Of a stretch of 64,000 nucleotides of DNA, positions 61,700 through 64,000 are shown piece after piece. Each line of letters begins with the position of its first letter. Position 1 is the first letter of the stretch. The notes under the pieces are model-generated. The model made no database searches. It saw only the letters and a list, made by a program, of their open reading frames with translations, and was not told the DNA's origin. This stretch comes from Microbacterium testaceum (GTDB lineage Bacteria > Actinomycetota > Actinomycetes > Actinomycetales > Microbacteriaceae). A program made the position numbers and the translations under genes. Location of the stretch: assembly GCF_020781835.1 (NCBI RefSeq), contig NZ_JAJGNJ010000003.1, positions 310,001 through 374,000 of the forward strand, given 5' to 3'.

Positions 61700-63367
61700 A
61701 TGACCTCCGATGTCGCCGGTCCCCCCGCTCCGGCATCCCCCCTCCCCCTGCTCTCCGTCCGCGATCTCGCGGTCGACTTCACCACGATGGACGGCCCCGT
61801 CCGCGCCGTCGACGGCGTCGATCTCGACATCCACGCCGGCGAGACCATCGCCATCGTCGGCGAATCCGGCTCCGGCAAGTCGACGACCGCCATGGCGATC
61901 ATCGGTCTGCTGGCCTCCGGTGGTCGCGTCGCGCGCGGCCAGATCCTCCTCGACGGTGAAGACCTGACGACCTTCGGCGAGGCCCGCATGCGGCAGGTGC
62001 GTGGGCGCCAGATCGGCCTCGTGCCCCAGGACCCGATGTCCAATCTCAACCCGGTCGCGAAGATCGGCACGCAGGTCGCCGAGACACTCCTCGCCCACGG
62101 CCTCGCCGAACGCGGCACGGTCAAGGGCAAGGTCGTCGACGCGCTCGAGGCCGCCGGGCTCCCGGATGCCGAGAAGCGGGCCTCGCAGTACCCGCACGAG
62201 TTCTCCGGCGGCATGCGTCAGCGCGCCCTCATCGCGATCGGCCTCGCGTGCCGTCCGCGGCTGCTCATCGCCGACGAACCGACCAGCGCGCTCGATGTGA
62301 CGGTGCAGCAGACGATCCTCGACCAGATCGACAGGCAGACCAAAGAGCTCGGCGCCGCCGTGCTGCTCATCACGCACGACCTCGGGCTCGCCGCCGAGCG
62401 CGCCTCGCGCGTCGTCGTGATGCACCGCGGGCGCGTCGTCGAGCAGGGCCCGGCGCGGCAGATCCTCGAGGACCCGCAGCACGCCTACACGAAGTCGCTC
62501 GTCGCCGCCGCTCCGTCGGTCGCGGCCGTGCGCCTGCGGCCCGAGGACTTCCGAGGCGAGCGCGACAGCACCGCCCCGCGCGACCACATCGTCGAGATCC
62601 AGGGCCTGACCAAGGTGTACCCGGCCCGAGGGAAGGCGGAGGACTTCCGCGCCGTCGACGACGTGTCGCTGTCGATCCCGCGCGGGCAGACCGTCGCGAT
62701 CGTCGGGGAGTCGGGCTCGGGCAAGACCACGACCGCCCGCATGCTGCTGAAGGTCGTCGAGCCGACCAGCGGCTCGATCCGTTTCGACGGCCAGGACATC
62801 GGAGCTCTCAAGGGCGAGGCTCTGCGTCAGTTCCGCCAGAAGGTCCAGCCCATCTTCCAAGACCCGTACTCGAGCCTGAACCCGATGTTCACGGTCGAGC
62901 GGATCATCGAGGAGCCCCTCTCCTTCTATAAGCGGGGGTCACGGGCGGACCGTCAGAAGCGGGTGCGCCAGCTCCTCGACGACGTGGCCCTGCCGGCATC
63001 CATGCTCCGTCGCTACCCGTCCGAGCTGTCGGGCGGACAGCGGCAGCGTGTCGCGATCGCGCGGGCCCTGGCCCTTTCGCCCGAACTCATCGTGTGCGAC
63101 GAGCCGGTGTCGGCGCTGGACGTCCTCGTGCAGGCGCAGATCCTCCAGCTGCTCGGCGACCTGCAGCGCGAATACGGCCTCAGCTACCTCTTCATCTCGC
63201 ACGACCTCGCCGTCGTGCGCCTCATCAGCGACTACGTGTGCGTCATGAAGGACGGGCGCCTCGTTGAGGCGGCCTCCAGCGAAGAGGTCTTCACCAACCC
63301 CCGCGATCCGTACACGCGGCGGCTGCTGGCATCCATCCCCGGCAACGAGCTGGGTCTCGCGGGGTAG
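61700..63367 (+). CDS. Dipeptide/nickel-type ABC ATPase, two ATPase domains fused (DppD-DppF type)
   Basis: 555 residues from the ATG at 61700. Domain 1: [45 protein letters not shown]. Domain 2 from about residue 300: [45 protein letters not shown]. The double-domain form can power one permease pair alone. It is encoded opposite to, and convergent with, a permease of the matching family, so these genes may or may not belong to one transporter. The N-terminal 275 codons of a longer frame to 60875 are the antisense of pxpA and non-coding. Confidence 0.93.
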   Translation: MTSDVAGPPAPASPLPLLSVRDLAVDFTTMDGPVRAVDGVDLDIHAGETIAIVGESGSGKSTTAMAIIGLLASGGRVARGQILLDGEDLTTFGEARMRQVRGRQIGLVPQDPMSNLNPVAKIGTQVAETLLAHGLAERGTVKGKVVDALEAAGLPDAEKRASQYPHEFSGGMRQRALIAIGLACRPRLLIADEPTSALDVTVQQTILDQIDRQTKELGAAVLLITHDLGLAAERASRVVVMHRGRVVEQGPARQILEDPQHAYTKSLVAAAPSVAAVRLRPEDFRGERDSTAPRDHIVEIQGLTKVYPARGKAEDFRAVDDVSLSIPRGQTVAIVGESGSGKTTTARMLLKVVEPTSGSIRFDGQDIGALKGEALRQFRQKVQPIFQDPYSSLNPMFTVERIIEEPLSFYKRGSRADRQKRVRQLLDDVALPASMLRRYPSELSGGQRQRVAIARALALSPELIVCDEPVSALDVLVQAQILQLLGDLQREYGLSYLFISHDLAVVRLISDYVCVMKDGRLVEAASSEEVFTNPRDPYTRRLLASIPGNELGLAG

Positions 63368-63412
63368 CCGGGCCGTCTCTTCTGTGGTGCGGGTCGCATC
63401 CCGCGGGGGCTC

Positions 63413-63482
63413 GTCCCACTTTCGGCAGAGCATGTCCCACTTATGGCCGCCTCACGGCCCCCCAGACAGCAAAAAGTGGGAC
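63413..63482. repeat. Short repeat cluster, GTCCCACTT x2 plus one inverted copy
   Basis: GTCCCACTT occurs at 63413-63421 and 63434-63442, and its inverse AAGTGGGAC at 63474-63482. The second and third copies can pair, enclosing an inner hairpin GGCCG/CGGCC (63445-63449 with 63455-63459). It lies between the two convergent ABC genes and may terminate both, or be a REP-type element. Confidence 0.6.
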
Positions 63483-63549
63483 AAGGGATGCCACACATCC
63501 ACGCCACAGCCCGCCCTACCGCCGCCATAGCCACAGCGGAGCCGGGGAG

Positions 63550-63572
63550 CCGCGCGCGGCTACCGCGCGCGG
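63550..63572. terminator. Inverted repeat centred on the permease stop codon
   Basis: CCGCGCGCGG (63550-63559) and the same palindrome again at 63563-63572 flank the stop codon (63560-63562) of the permease gene. They can form a 10-base stem with a three-base loop on either strand. Confidence 0.35.
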
Positions 63573-64000
63573 GTGCGGGGGTCCATCGCCTCGCGCAGCG
63601 ACTCTCCGAGCAGCGTGAAGCCCAGCGCCGTCACGGCGATGCAGATGCCGGGGAGGAACGCCAGCCACGGCGCGATCGCGAGCTCGGCCTGCGCGTACGT
63701 GAGCATGCGCCCCCACTCGGCGGTCTGCGGCAGCCCGCCGCCGAGACCGAGGAACGACAGCGCCGCGGCGTCGATGACCGCGGTCGCGAGGGTCAGGGTG
63801 CCCTGCACGATGACCGGCCCCACGCTGTTGGGCAGGACGTGCGTCATCGTGATCGTGCGGCGACTGAGGCCCAGGGTCTGCGCCGAGAGCACGTAGTCGG
63901 CGCCGCGCTGCTGCAGCATCGAGGCGCGCAACAGGCGCGCGAAGACCGGCACCTGTGACGCGCCGATGGCGATCATGATCGCTAGCTGGCTCTGCCCGAG
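63560..64000 (-). CDS. DppC-like ABC transporter permease, C-terminal part
   Basis: A frame open to the right edge of the window, giving the last 146 residues. LAIMIAIGASQVPVFARLLRASMLQQRGADYVLSAQTLGLSRRTI, then HVLPNSVGPVIVQ, is the inner-membrane permease EAA-like loop of DppC/OppC proteins. Helices follow with LSFLGLGGG and EWGRMLT, ending ESLREAMDPRTRAR. It imports or exports peptides or similar solutes with an ATPase such as the convergent fused one. Start lies outside the window. Confidence 0.9.
   Translation of the reverse strand, partial: LGQSQLAIMIAIGASQVPVFARLLRASMLQQRGADYVLSAQTLGLSRRTITMTHVLPNSVGPVIVQGTLTLATAVIDAAALSFLGLGGGLPQTAEWGRMLTYAQAELAIAPWLAFLPGICIAVTALGFTLLGESLREAMDPRTRAR

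Overview
The window is 64 kb of very GC-rich DNA with actinobacterial gene content: overlapping GTGA/ATGA start-stop junctions, GTG and TTG starts, an rpoB-rpoC operon and an rpsL-rpsG-fusA-tuf operon with actinobacterial-type products. The gene set looks like Microbacteriaceae, most likely Microbacterium. That name is an inference from protein sequence, because no rRNA gene is present. I saw no tRNA, rRNA, CRISPR array, insertion sequence or phage gene.

Region 1 (1-28.4 kb) is a large exopolysaccharide/capsule locus. It holds two Wzx-type flippases, two Wzy/O-antigen-ligase-like polymerases, several glycosyltransferases (GT4/DUF1972, GT4, GT2 and GT39-like), a pyruvyltransferase-GT2 fusion, a hexapeptide-repeat acyltransferase, a nitroreductase-like protein, a Tat-exported beta-helix protein, a GtrA/GT2/VanZ/GT39 set, two DUF4012 proteins, a single-pass protein with a repeated short motif, and a BY-kinase (Wzz+CpsD type) paired with a low-molecular-weight tyrosine phosphatase. 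It ends with an HPr-kinase-like/PqqD-like fusion translationally coupled to a type I signal peptidase.

Region 2 (28.5-33.2 kb) is the str operon (rpsL, rpsG, fusA, tuf) on the minus strand. It has a recognisable promoter, hairpins in two intergenic gaps and a strong terminator after tuf.

Region 3 (33.2-51.3 kb) is a minus-strand signalling and cell-surface operon. In order of transcription it encodes a Ser/Thr kinase ending in a membrane helix, a 1992-residue Ig-like/Fn3 surface protein, a MoxR ATPase, a DUF58 protein, a transglutaminase-like membrane protein that lacks the usual Cys and His, an FHA/DUF5684 protein, and a membrane-tethered protein with repeated (D/E)TVR motifs. A few hypothetical membrane proteins and a tail-to-tail pair of paralogous secreted proteins lie beside it.

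Region 4 (51.5-59.2 kb) is rpoB-rpoC with tandem terminators and a clear promoter. A second near-consensus promoter in the same gap points the other way, with no gene to serve. Region 5 (59.2-64 kb) carries a 5-oxoprolinase pair (pxpA and a fused pxpB-pxpC), a fused dipeptide-type ABC ATPase, and the 3' part of a DppC-like permease gene.

The most interesting signals are the (D/E)TVR protein beside an FHA domain and a kinase, the transglutaminase-like pseudoenzyme, the LRSLVG repeat protein in the capsule locus, the HprK-like/PqqD/signal-peptidase pair, the orphan promoter opposite rpoB, and a strong over-representation of the 7-mer GGATGCC/GGCATCC on both strands, including inside intergenic hairpins.
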